DNA of 64,000 bases from Marisalimonas sp016777705. GTDB taxonomy: Bacteria; Pseudomonadota; Alphaproteobacteria; Puniceispirillales; Marisalimonadaceae. The translations under genes were made by a program, and so were the position numbers. Positions 1-8,643 of this stretch are shown piece after piece. The stretch spans positions 186,001 to 250,000 of the forward strand of contig NZ_CP159808.1 in the NCBI RefSeq assembly GCF_047717795.1. The letters run 5' to 3'. Position 1 is the first letter of the stretch. The number at the start of each line of letters is the position of its first letter. A model generated the notes under the pieces. It ran no database searches, was not told the DNA's origin, and saw only the letters and a program-made list of their open reading frames with translations.

Positions 1-45
1 GAAAGATTAAGGAGTTTAATTTCATTAATTAATTGAATAAAATTT

Positions 46-1455
46 TTAAGACATCATTAAGTCTGGAAGCCATGTGATAACTTGTGGAAATAACACAAGA
101 CCCAAAATTGTTAATATATCTGCGATGAAGAATAAAGTGACACCTTTGAATACCTCTGTTACTGGTATGTCTTTTCTTACACCTGCGACTACGAAGCAAT
201 TTAAACCAATAGGAGGTGTGATTAGGCACACTTCAGCCATTTTAACTACAATTATTCCAAACCAGACACTAACTTGATTAAAATTCATACCAAATGCACT
301 ATCCGCAACAGTTACATCTGGGCCACCATTCAACAGCATTACAGCAGGATATACTACCGGAAGTGTAAGCAACAATAGTCCTATGGCATCAATAAACATT
401 CCTAGAATAACGTATCCAAGCAGTATTAATAAAAGTGTTATATATGGATCAAAAGGTAGAGCTATAATCCAGTTTGCAAAGGTTTCAGGCAAACCTGAGA
501 AGCCTAAAAACCTTACAAAAATTAAAACGCCCCAGATAATAGAAAATATCATAGCTACTAATTTAGCAGTTTCAATTAAAGCTGTTTTAAGTGCTGAAAC
601 TTTTACTCTATTATAAACTGCCATTACTAGGACCACAAAAGCACCTAACGAACCTGCTTCAGTTGGGGTTGCCCAACCTGCATATATTGCGCTTATAATC
701 ACAGAAATTACAACGGCAATTGGTATTATACCTGGCAATGTTTTTAACTTTTCATTAAGTGTATATTTTCTTGATCGTGGTGCTAATTTTGGATTCTTTT
801 TTGCCCACATAATAATAATTAATGCATAAATAATAGCTGAAAATACACCTGGTAAAAAGCCAGCTAATAATAATGCGCCAACAGACTCTTCTACAATAAT
901 AGCATAAATAATTAAGATTGCTGATGGTGGAATTAATGAGGCCAAAGTTCCTCCAGCAGCTACAACACCAGCGGCGAGCTTTTTATCATAACCCTCCTTA
1001 AGCATCTCAGGAATTGCAATTCGTGAAAAAACAGCTGCAGTAGCTGTAGAAGCTCCAGAAACAGCAGCAAATCCAGCCGTCGAAAAAACAGTTGCAACTG
1101 CAAGGCCACCTGGAACAAATCCTACCCAAGCTCTAGCGGCTTCAAATAGTTTTCTTGTTATTCCAGCTTGGTAAGCTAAAAACCCAATCAAAATAAATAT
1201 AGGTAGCAATCCGAGAACAAAAGTAACTGATTTTGAATATGGTATTGCCCCAATATTACCTAAAGCAGGGCCAACACCAATTAACTCAACAAGCCCTATC
1301 ATCCCTGCAATGCTAGCTGCAATTACAACTCTTACACCACTGAAAACTAAAATTAGTAAAATTACTGTGCAAATTATTCCCACGGTTGAAGGGTCATTAT
1401 ATCCAATACCAAAAAAACCTTCTGGCTGTCCTTGAAGTAATTTTTCAAAATTCAT
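46..1455 (-). CDS. dctM: TRAP transporter large permease (DctM type), system 1
   Basis: Inner-membrane, ion-coupled channel subunit of a tripartite TRAP uptake system. The 469-residue protein is hydrophobic throughout, as expected for about 12 membrane helices. It shows the family's internal motif AAGGTLASLIPPS at residues 167-178, a PTEAGSLGA segment near 265, and the related ITPPIGLN motif near 412. It is the last gene of a dctP-dctQ-dctM operon: the start is one base past the dctQ stop. Family assignment is secure. The substrate is not readable from the permease. Confidence 0.95.
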   Translation of the reverse strand: MNFEKLLQGQPEGFFGIGYNDPSTVGIICTVILLILVFSGVRVVIAASIAGMIGLVELIGVGPALGNIGAIPYSKSVTFVLGLLPIFILIGFLAYQAGITRKLFEAARAWVGFVPGGLAVATVFSTAGFAAVSGASTATAAVFSRIAIPEMLKEGYDKKLAAGVVAAGGTLASLIPPSAILIIYAIIVEESVGALLLAGFLPGVFSAIIYALIIIMWAKKNPKLAPRSRKYTLNEKLKTLPGIIPIAVVISVIISAIYAGWATPTEAGSLGAFVVLVMAVYNRVKVSALKTALIETAKLVAMIFSIIWGVLIFVRFLGFSGLPETFANWIIALPFDPYITLLLILLGYVILGMFIDAIGLLLLTLPVVYPAVMLLNGGPDVTVADSAFGMNFNQVSVWFGIIVVKMAEVCLITPPIGLNCFVVAGVRKDIPVTEVFKGVTLFFIADILTILGLVLFPQVITWLPDLMMS

Positions 1456-1456
1456 A

Positions 1457-2023
1457 TTATTCTCTTATTGAATTAATTTCGTCGTTAGCTAATTCTTCTG
1501 GTGTTTTAATGATAGGAACATACATGGGTTCACTATCAACATTAATTGCTAATTTAAAATAGCCAACAAGTTCCAAAAAAAGTCTTAAAAACCATATTGT
1601 AAAACCAAGCGGAACTAAAATTTTGGCAGGCCAGGTTGGAAACAAATAATCCATCGTGCTATCTCCGATTACATAAGCATCAATAGCAAATAAACTACTA
1701 TAATATATTAAAATCCCTACAACTATGAATGCACAAAAAGTTGCGACTAATTCAACTATCCATTTAATGCGCCCTTTTAAGTTTGCTACAAGGAGTTCCA
1801 TGCGAATATGAGAATCCATTCTTTGAGCGAATGCAACGCCTAGAAATGCAAAAATTGAAATTGATAATTCTGATAGTTCTAAAAAAGCAGGCCAAGGATA
1901 ACCTACAACTCTGGATATTATTTGTATGGATGTTAAAATCATTACTATAAAAATTGAAATACCTACAAATAATACCAAAAAGTCTTCTACGGCAATTAGT
2001 TTTTTATTGAAAAAATTTAACAA
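1457..2023 (-). CDS. dctQ: TRAP transporter small permease (DctQ type), system 1
   Basis: Small membrane subunit that joins the binding protein and the large permease. At 188 residues it has four hydrophobic segments (roughly 12-35, 48-65, 85-110 and 130-150) and the conserved RMDSHIRMELL stretch near residue 69. It lies between dctP and dctM of the same operon and abuts dctM, which implies translational coupling. A strong hairpin separates it from dctP upstream. Confidence 0.9.
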   Translation of the reverse strand: MLNFFNKKLIAVEDFLVLFVGISIFIVMILTSIQIISRVVGYPWPAFLELSELSISIFAFLGVAFAQRMDSHIRMELLVANLKGRIKWIVELVATFCAFIVVGILIYYSSLFAIDAYVIGDSTMDYLFPTWPAKILVPLGFTIWFLRLFLELVGYFKLAINVDSEPMYVPIIKTPEELANDEINSIRE

Positions 2024-2041
2024 TTTTTAACCTTTTCTTAG

Positions 2042-2068
2042 ACATGTGTGCGATAAACGCACACATGT
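2042..2068. promoter_or_regulatory. Strong hairpin in the dctP-dctQ gap
   Basis: A perfect 11-bp inverted repeat (ACATGTGTGCG / CGCACACATGT) with a 5-base loop fills the 58-base gap between dctP and dctQ. The transcript reads leftwards and no U-run follows the stem, so it does not look like a simple full terminator. Inference: a stability or partial-termination element that keeps the binding protein more abundant than the permease, as known for intercistronic hairpins after periplasmic binding-protein genes. Confidence 0.7.
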
Positions 2069-2081
2069 TAATAAGTATATA

Positions 2082-3107
2082 TTATTTATAATTTAGAATG
2101 ACATCTAATACTGCTTGAGCATCAAATTGATCCTTATTAGCAGCAACCCATTCATCCTGAATTGGTTTACCTGCCTTTGATTTAAATTGATCAAGCGTCT
2201 TTTTATCATATCTTATTTCTTTGAATTTCTTTTTCCAAATAGGTAAATACTTATCATCAGCTTTTTTATAAGCAGCTTTTAATGAATCCAGAGCTTCTCC
2301 ACGAAGACTGTTCAATAGATTTTGATACTGTTTTGGAAGTTTATTATAAGCTTTCAAGTTCATAACATATGGACAATCTGAAGTTCCTGGTGATAAATTC
2401 GCAGTGTACCAATCCGCGACCTCGTTAATTTTATAAGCTGCATGGGCGTACGTAAATGGAAATGAAACTGCATCAACTGCGCCCCTGGCAATAAGTGTAT
2501 AAGTTTCTGGTGCAGGAACTGACATTTTTGTAGCTCCTAAACGAACCATTGCTGTTCCAACACCACCGCCGGCTCTTACCCTCATTCCTTTAAAGTCAGT
2601 AAGTTTTAGTGGTGGCTTTCCTTTACCCATAAATTCATATTGAGGTAAATTAGATGTCATGAAATAAATTCCATTAAACTTAGCTGCTTCAGCCTTTAAA
2701 ATAGGATGGTCATAGACAGCTTGTCTAATTTTAGCATCTCTTTCAAAACTATTCCCAAGCGGTAAAAATGGAAGAGTTAGAACCATTAAGGCTGGATTTT
2801 TCTTTGGATGATAAAAATTACAAACAGTAGCCATTTCAAATGAGTTGGCTTTTAAGCCGTCCCAATTTTCTCTTGATTTGGCCAATTGACCACCATAAAA
2901 TATTTTTAAGTTAAATTTACCATTTGTTTCTTCACTAAGTCTTTTGGATAATGTCTCTGCACCTTCAGTGAATGCACGTCTTTTCCCCCATAAACTATAT
3001 TTCCAAAAAACACTTGGGCCGTCAACACTAGCAAGAACAAGGTTTGCTAAAAAATTAGACATTAGTACCATTACAAAAACGGCAATAATTCTTTTAATAT
3101 TAAACAT
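2082..3107 (-). CDS. dctP: TRAP transporter periplasmic substrate-binding protein (DctP type), system 1
   Basis: Periplasmic solute receptor of the first TRAP system, 341 residues with an N-terminal signal peptide ending near ANLVLA (residue 26). The family's carboxylate-binding arginine region is at MRVRAGGG, residues 175-182. The downstream segment FKSKAGKPIQDEW is typical of the C-terminal helices. It is first in the operon, and a Shine-Dalgarno-like GGAG lies just upstream of the ATG. It diverges from a DpkA-type reductase at 3303, so a cyclic amino or imino acid is a possible ligand. That link is inferred from context only. Confidence 0.92.
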   Translation of the reverse strand: MFNIKRIIAVFVMVLMSNFLANLVLASVDGPSVFWKYSLWGKRRAFTEGAETLSKRLSEETNGKFNLKIFYGGQLAKSRENWDGLKANSFEMATVCNFYHPKKNPALMVLTLPFLPLGNSFERDAKIRQAVYDHPILKAEAAKFNGIYFMTSNLPQYEFMGKGKPPLKLTDFKGMRVRAGGGVGTAMVRLGATKMSVPAPETYTLIARGAVDAVSFPFTYAHAAYKINEVADWYTANLSPGTSDCPYVMNLKAYNKLPKQYQNLLNSLRGEALDSLKAAYKKADDKYLPIWKKKFKEIRYDKKTLDQFKSKAGKPIQDEWVAANKDQFDAQAVLDVILNYK

Positions 3108-3302
3108 TTATTTTCTCCTGATTAATTTTCATTAATTAATTAAATATATATTTGTCCCTACATTAATCGATTTAAAATAAATTAGCCAAACTTATATAGT
3201 TAACAGATTAATCAAAATGAAATTTTTAATTAATTGCATTTTGATAGATAAAAAAAAATAAAGAGTTTATTATTGTTTTAATAAATATTAGGGAAATATG
3301 TT

Positions 3303-4313
3303 ATGAGCTCCAAAAAAATTGAAACACAAAAAATTAGTTTAACTGAAATCCAAGAGTTAGTTACTAATATTTTTCTTAAACAAGGCTGTAATCAAGAAAA
3401 TGCAATTGCTTTAGCTAATACTATTACTAAAGCTGAAGAAGATGGTTCTAGTTCACATGGTTTGTTTCGATTGCCTGGTTATGTAGCATCTTTAAAATCT
3501 GGCAAAGTTAATGGTCACGCTTCTCCAAAGGTAATTAATAAAACACCTGTAATATTAAAATGTGACGCAGATAATGGTTTTGCGTCAACCTCTCATGAGG
3601 TTGCATTACCTCTGCTTGCAGAATCAGCAAAAAAAAATGGAATATCTGTTTTAAGTATTACAGGTTGTTACCATTTTGCAGCTTTATGGCCAGAGACAGA
3701 ATTCCTTGCAAAAAATAATTTAGTTGGTTTTGCTTGTACAGCATTTAAGCCATCTGTTGCTCCAGCAGGAGCAAAAGAACCTTTTTTTGGAACTAACCCC
3801 ATTTCAATGGCATGGCCTAAGAAGAATGATCACCCAGTTGTTTTTGATATGGCAACGGCTACTATGGCTAAAGGTGAGGTTATGATAGCTGCAAGAGACG
3901 GACATATGCTTCCCGATGGAGTAGGTCTTGGAGAAAATGGTCAACCTTCAAATGATCCAAAGGATATTTTAAAAGGTGTTTTATTACCTTTTGGAGGTTA
4001 TAAAGGGTCAGCTATCTCCATGATGGTTGAATTATTTGCTGCAGGTTTGACTGGGGATGCTTTTTCCTATGAGGCCCAAGAAAATGATAATAATGATGGA
4101 GGCCCTCCAAAGGGAGGGGAATTTATTATGGCTATCAATCCAGAAATCATTGCAGAATCTAATTGGGAAGATCATTGCGATGATTTTTTTCAAAAACTTT
4201 CAGCAATTAAAGGGGTGCGGCTTCCTGGGTCGCGGAGACATAAAAATAGAAATTCTGATCAGTATCGCTTTATAAATGAAGAATTATTAATCAAAGTCAA
4301 ATCATATCTTTAA
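3303..4313 (+). CDS. Ldh-family reductase, probably delta1-pyrroline/piperideine-2-carboxylate reductase (DpkA/LhpI type)
   Basis: NAD(P)H-dependent reductase of the malate/L-lactate dehydrogenase (Ldh_2) superfamily, 336 residues. Recognisable blocks are SSSHGLFRLPGYVASLKSG (about 51-69), YHFAALWPE (about 123-131), FGTNPISMAWP (about 162-172) and LPFGGYKGSAISMMVEL (about 230-246). These closely recall DpkA/LhpI enzymes, which reduce the cyclic imines from D-lysine, D-proline or trans-3-hydroxyproline to L-pipecolate or L-proline. The assignment within Ldh_2 rests on memory of those motifs. A malate or ureidoglycolate dehydrogenase is the alternative. The gene is monocistronic, with about 195 bases of divergent promoter space shared with dctP. 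Confidence 0.8.
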   Translation: MSSKKIETQKISLTEIQELVTNIFLKQGCNQENAIALANTITKAEEDGSSSHGLFRLPGYVASLKSGKVNGHASPKVINKTPVILKCDADNGFASTSHEVALPLLAESAKKNGISVLSITGCYHFAALWPETEFLAKNNLVGFACTAFKPSVAPAGAKEPFFGTNPISMAWPKKNDHPVVFDMATATMAKGEVMIAARDGHMLPDGVGLGENGQPSNDPKDILKGVLLPFGGYKGSAISMMVELFAAGLTGDAFSYEAQENDNNDGGPPKGGEFIMAINPEIIAESNWEDHCDDFFQKLSAIKGVRLPGSRRHKNRNSDQYRFINEELLIKVKSYL

Positions 4314-4325
4314 TAAGTCTAATAC

Positions 4326-4553
4326 TTAACCTTCTTCCTTTTTGATATTATCTAAAAATAATTTAACGTCTTCAAGTTTGTCGTCTGGTAAATCTTTATA
4401 GCTTGATCCATAATGATTTTTAATTTTTAATGCTACATGAGCGTATGGATTTCTCCCATTTGGATGATTTGGATGATTAGGTAATTTATTTATTAGATAA
4501 TCCCCAGTTAGTTGAATTAAACGCCATAGATTTTTTCTGTTTTCATCATTCAT
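4326..4553 (-). CDS. Small hypothetical protein, last gene of TRAP operon 2
   Basis: 75-residue soluble, charged protein without recognisable domain; it contains a His/Asn/Pro-rich stretch (NHPNHPNGRN, about 26-35). It starts two bases after the stop of dctM (4556), so it is almost certainly co-transcribed and translationally coupled with the TRAP genes. Possibly an accessory or regulatory factor of the transporter; no function can be named. Confidence 0.7.
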   Translation of the reverse strand: MNDENRKNLWRLIQLTGDYLINKLPNHPNHPNGRNPYAHVALKIKNHYGSSYKDLPDDKLEDVKLFLDNIKKEEG

Positions 4554-4555
4554 TT

Positions 4556-5872
4556 TTAGAAAATTCTTAAAAGAAATAATGTAATTCCTGGGAAAGAAAA
4601 AAGAAGAATAACTCTAAAAATATCACTTATTAAAAAAGGTAAAACACCCTTAAATGTCTCTGAAATACTAACATCTCCAGCAAGTTTGTTTATAATAAAA
4701 ACATTTAATCCAACTGGAGGAGTTATTAGTCCCACTTCAACAACAATCAATGTTAATATTCCAAACCAAATAGCAGTTTCTTCTGGTGTCATCCCAAAAT
4801 CTAATGTCATAATTAAAGGGAAAAAAACAGGAATAGTTAAAAGTATCATAGCCAAGCTATCCATCAAGCAACCTAAAAACAAATAAAGAATTAGAATGCA
4901 TGCCACTATTAACAAAGGTGATAGGTTATTATTTAGAGCAATGTTGCCTAGTTCGTTTGGAAGTTGGGTTAAGGCTATGAAGGAGTTAAAAAACTCTGCG
5001 CCTAATAATACAAGAAATATCATCGCGGAAGTGATGGCTGTATTTTCGATGACTTCTATTAAATCAGAAAATTTAAAGCTTTTATTTAAGGCAGCAATTA
5101 GACCTGTGCCGCCGGCTCCAATTGCACCTCCCTCAGTTGGCGTAAACCATCCCAAATAAATACCACCAATCATCACAACAAAAATTAAAATGATTTGCCA
5201 AATATTTTTAAATAATAAAAATCGTTCTTTCCAGCCAACTCTATTTTTTGTTGGTCCAGAGCCTTTAACAAACCTTACATAAAGTGCTATTGCTAATATG
5301 TAACCTAAAGCAGCTAAAATACCAGGAACGAAAGCTGCCAAAAACATTTTAGCAATATTTTGTTCTGTCAAAATTGAGTATATTATTAAAATAACTGATG
5401 GAGGTATTAATATACCCAACGTGCCTCCAGCAGCCAAAGTTCCTGTGCTTAAAGCACCAGAATATCCAAGGCGTCTTAGTTCTGGTAATGCAACTTTCCC
5501 CATAGTAGCTGCAGTTGCTAATGAAGATCCACAAATTGCTCCAAACCCTGCACAAGCGCCTATAGCTGCCATGGCTACCCCGCCTTTACGGTGCCCTAAA
5601 CAAGCTCCAGTAAATTTAAATAACGCTTCGCTCATGCCGGCTTTCCCAGCAAAATTTCCCATTAACAAAAAAAGGGGTATCACAGAAAGTGAATAATTTG
5701 AAAAAAGATGCCATGCACTTGTTTTAACTTGAGATAAAATCGGGAGCCATCCAGCAATCAAAATAGTGCCCGAACAGCCAACAATTAGCATGGATAGGCC
5801 AATAGGAACTCTCAAAGCTAACATAGAAAATAATATTGGAAACGCTAATATGCCAAGGGTAAATTTATCCAT
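4556..5872 (-). CDS. dctM: TRAP transporter large permease (DctM type), system 2
   Basis: 438-residue polytopic membrane protein with DctM landmarks: AAGGTLGILIPPSVILIIYS (about 147-166), FTPTEGGAIGAGG (about 243-255) and GLITPPVGLNVF near the C-terminus. It forms the channel of the second TRAP system. The gap to dctQ is five bases, and the small gene at 4326-4553 follows directly. It diverges from an aromatic ring-cleavage operon, suggesting an aromatic acid or related ring compound as cargo (inference). Confidence 0.94.
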   Translation of the reverse strand: MDKFTLGILAFPILFSMLALRVPIGLSMLIVGCSGTILIAGWLPILSQVKTSAWHLFSNYSLSVIPLFLLMGNFAGKAGMSEALFKFTGACLGHRKGGVAMAAIGACAGFGAICGSSLATAATMGKVALPELRRLGYSGALSTGTLAAGGTLGILIPPSVILIIYSILTEQNIAKMFLAAFVPGILAALGYILAIALYVRFVKGSGPTKNRVGWKERFLLFKNIWQIILIFVVMIGGIYLGWFTPTEGGAIGAGGTGLIAALNKSFKFSDLIEVIENTAITSAMIFLVLLGAEFFNSFIALTQLPNELGNIALNNNLSPLLIVACILILYLFLGCLMDSLAMILLTIPVFFPLIMTLDFGMTPEETAIWFGILTLIVVEVGLITPPVGLNVFIINKLAGDVSISETFKGVLPFLISDIFRVILLFSFPGITLFLLRIF

Positions 5873-5877
5873 ATAAA

Positions 5878-6405
5878 TTAATTACCCACAATATTAAAAA
5901 TCTTAATTATAAAAGTATAAAAGCAACAAATAGTTAAAAGAAAGAAAGAAGCAATTACTGGTAAGAAAGGTATCCAAATAGGAAATGCCAAAAGCATAGT
6001 TTCTTCTTGATAAACGAACATATCCCTAGCGCCCAAAACCATACGAAAGCTAAAAAAAAGTGCTGTTAATCCAAAAATTAGAGAACTTAAGGCATCTAAA
6101 AAGTAAATTTTATTTTTGGATAATTTTGCTGTTATAAAGTCGACTATTACATTTCCATTTTTCAAGTAACAAAGCGGTAAGAAAGATCCAATAGCAACAG
6201 CACATGCTATCTCTACTAATTCAAAATCACCTAAAATAGGAGATGAAAAAACAACACGTCCAAAAATTGAAAATATACTAATCAAGGCAGCTATTAAAAG
6301 AACTAAACCGCCAAAAATAGCAAAAAATCTAGATATGTTATTTAAAATACGCCCAAATTGATTATCTGGACGTATTTTTATATTATTAAACTTATTAAAA
6401 AACAT
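5878..6405 (-). CDS. dctQ: TRAP transporter small permease (DctQ type), system 2
   Basis: 175-residue small permease subunit with four hydrophobic helices (about 28-50, 63-82, 100-122 and 138-165) and the usual LVEIACAVAIGSFLPLCYLK segment around helix 2. It lies in a tight dctP-dctQ-dctM cluster, eight bases after dctP, with no intercistronic hairpin, unlike system 1. Confidence 0.88.
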   Translation of the reverse strand: MFFNKFNNIKIRPDNQFGRILNNISRFFAIFGGLVLLIAALISIFSIFGRVVFSSPILGDFELVEIACAVAIGSFLPLCYLKNGNVIVDFITAKLSKNKIYFLDALSSLIFGLTALFFSFRMVLGARDMFVYQEETMLLAFPIWIPFLPVIASFFLLTICCFYTFIIKIFNIVGN

Positions 6406-6413
6406 ATTATTTA

Positions 6414-7448
6414 TTAATATGTTTTCTCATATTTTGCTATTAATGATTTTGCTGTGTCATATAGTTTTTGTCCATCAAGGCCTTTGCTATTTGCTTTTTT
6501 AATCCAATCTTGAATGACTTCATTTCCAGCTTTTTTAATTTCTGCTACTGGTGCTCCAGACAATACATGAAATTCTCCGCCAGCTTTAACAGCTAGACTT
6601 TTTGCAGGACCTTCAAATCCATCCCATAAAATACCGGCTTGCTTAGCTAAAGACATACCTGCATTATTATCAATAATTTTTTTATGAGCATTAGATAGTG
6701 AATTATATTTTGCTTTATTCATAATAAATAGAAAAGGAGTGGTATATAATCCTCTATTTCCAGCTATATTAGTATGAGATTTAGTAAGTTCTTGAAGTTT
6801 AAAAGAAGGCATTATCTCCCAAGGCACAACCATTCCGTCAATAACTCCTTTTGATAAAGAAGGTGCAACTTTTGGTACTGGCATACCAACAGGTGTGGCT
6901 CCTAATTTTTTCAAAAGATTAGTTGCTGAACGTGTTGGTCCTCTGAGTTTAAGCCCTTTAAAATCAGCAACAGATTTTATGAGTGTTTTTTTAGTATGTA
7001 TCATTCCAGGAGCATGGACATGCACTGCTAAAATTTTATAATCTTTTAAATCCTCTGCGCCAGCAGTCTCAACAAATTCTTGAACTGCTTGAGCGGTTAT
7101 TTTTGCGCTCGTAGGCATAAAAGGGAGTTCAAATACAGATAATCTTGGAAATCTACCAGGAGTATATCCAGCGACTGTCCATGCTAAATCAACAACTCCT
7201 TCACGAACTTGATCAACCAGTTGTGGTGGTTTGCCTCCAAGTTGCATGGACGGATACATCTCTGTTATAATTTCTCCATTACTTTCCTTAGTTACTTTGT
7301 CAGCCCAAGGTTTTACAAATTTAGCGTTAGAGTTTGCTGGCATTGGGACAAAGGTATGAAACTTCAATGTCACTTTATCAGCTGAAGCACTAAATGATAA
7401 ACCAGCACTGATAATAGTGGTGGCCAATAATCCTAGTATTTTATTCAT
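6414..7448 (-). CDS. dctP: TRAP transporter periplasmic substrate-binding protein (DctP type), system 2
   Basis: 344-residue periplasmic receptor with a signal peptide (cleavage probable after SASA, about residue 23). The conserved arginine segment LKLRGPTRSATNLLKKLGA lies near residues 165-183, followed by VIDGMVVPWE. It is first in the operon; a CCTCC anti-complement upstream on the plus strand corresponds to a good GGAGG ribosome-binding site. Its divergent position to an extradiol dioxygenase operon suggests uptake of that operon's substrate; no ligand is provable from sequence. Confidence 0.92.
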   Translation of the reverse strand: MNKILGLLATTIISAGLSFSASADKVTLKFHTFVPMPANSNAKFVKPWADKVTKESNGEIITEMYPSMQLGGKPPQLVDQVREGVVDLAWTVAGYTPGRFPRLSVFELPFMPTSAKITAQAVQEFVETAGAEDLKDYKILAVHVHAPGMIHTKKTLIKSVADFKGLKLRGPTRSATNLLKKLGATPVGMPVPKVAPSLSKGVIDGMVVPWEIMPSFKLQELTKSHTNIAGNRGLYTTPFLFIMNKAKYNSLSNAHKKIIDNNAGMSLAKQAGILWDGFEGPAKSLAVKAGGEFHVLSGAPVAEIKKAGNEVIQDWIKKANSKGLDGQKLYDTAKSLIAKYEKTY

Positions 7449-7632
7449 TAATATTCCTCCAGATTAAGTTTATTATTGTAAATAAATCATTAACTACAAA
7501 TTTATATAAATCAAACTCTATTTTAATAAAATATAAATAATATTCTCATTATACGATAAAATTTATATTTAAATATTGTTTTATTATTAATATGATGCAT
7601 AATTGGTTTTATTTGATTTAAGGTATAATTAA

Positions 7633-8604
7633 ATGGCTATAAATGCATTAAGTTATATAGGGGTAAATTCAGACAAACTAGACGATTGGTATAATTTTGC
7701 AGTTAAACATCTTGGTATGCAGAAAATTGATAATAGTTCAAAATCTTTATCCTTTAAAATGGATAATCAAAAACAAAGGTTTTCTATTTCTGGTGAACCT
7801 GGTGATGCACTAGCTTTTCTTGGCTGGGAAGTTGAAACAAAATCTGATCTTCAAATTTATGCAAATAGATTAGATAAAATTAATATATTAGTTAAAGAGG
7901 GTAATAGAAATTTAACTGATAAAAGATTTGTTAACGAATTAATATATTTTGACGATCCGGCTGGTAACAGAATTGAACTAGTTTATAAACCTCATTTGGA
8001 TAAAGATCCATTTGTTTCAGGAAGACCAATATCAGGGTTTAAAACTGATGTTTGTGGTTTAGGCCACGCTGTATTACATGTTTCCAGTATTGAAGGTTTA
8101 ATACCTTTTTATAGGGATACCTTAGACTTTAAAATTAGTGATTATAGCTTTAATCCAATATCATTATGTTTTTTTCATGTGAATGGAAGACATCATAGCT
8201 TTGCTATGATTGGAACTGGTCAACAAGGATTTCACCATTTTATGGTTGAATATCAAAATCTGGATGATATTGGCCAAGGTTATGATCTTCTTCAATTTAA
8301 AGAAAATGCTATTGCCTATACATTAGGAAGGCACACCAACGATTATATGACTTCATTTTATGCTCATACTCCGTCAGGGTTTTTTGTAGAAAATGGTTGG
8401 GGTGGTAGAATTATTGACCCAAGCACCTGGGTTCCCCATGAAACAAATGAGGGTCCAAGCTTTTGGGGTCATGAAAGATTATATCTTCCAGATGTTGAAA
8501 GATTAAAATTTAGAAAAAAACGTCTTGAAACGGCCGAACAAGGAAAGCAATCTCCTATGATTATAGATTGTCCGTGGCTTTACCAAAACGTTAAAAATAA
8601 ATAA
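7633..8604 (+). CDS. Type I extradiol ring-cleavage dioxygenase (VOC family)
   Basis: 323-residue, two-domain vicinal-oxygen-chelate protein of the BphC/catechol 2,3-dioxygenase type. Such enzymes cleave a catechol ring next to the two hydroxyls with non-haem Fe(II). The C-terminal domain has the expected facial triad: His145 (GLGHAVLHV), His202 (FHHFMVEY) and Glu253 (FFVENGW). The catalytic histidine is near 187-188 (GRHHSF), and the second-shell His234 and Tyr243 are also present. The N-terminal domain (1-120) is the non-catalytic copy. It heads an operon with a flavin hydroxylase, an IclR regulator, a second VOC protein and a FAH hydrolase. The substrate is unknown. Confidence 0.88.
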   Translation: MAINALSYIGVNSDKLDDWYNFAVKHLGMQKIDNSSKSLSFKMDNQKQRFSISGEPGDALAFLGWEVETKSDLQIYANRLDKINILVKEGNRNLTDKRFVNELIYFDDPAGNRIELVYKPHLDKDPFVSGRPISGFKTDVCGLGHAVLHVSSIEGLIPFYRDTLDFKISDYSFNPISLCFFHVNGRHHSFAMIGTGQQGFHHFMVEYQNLDDIGQGYDLLQFKENAIAYTLGRHTNDYMTSFYAHTPSGFFVENGWGGRIIDPSTWVPHETNEGPSFWGHERLYLPDVERLKFRKKRLETAEQGKQSPMIIDCPWLYQNVKNK

Positions 8605-8643
8605 ATATCATTAATATGAAGTTAAAAATGGACCGTGTTTAAC

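Noticed and set aside
7565..7576. 12-bp palindrome ATATTTAAATAT in the divergent TRAP/aromatic promoter region
   Set aside because: Such palindromes are expected by chance in this AT-rich sequence; no similar site was found near other IclR targets in the window.
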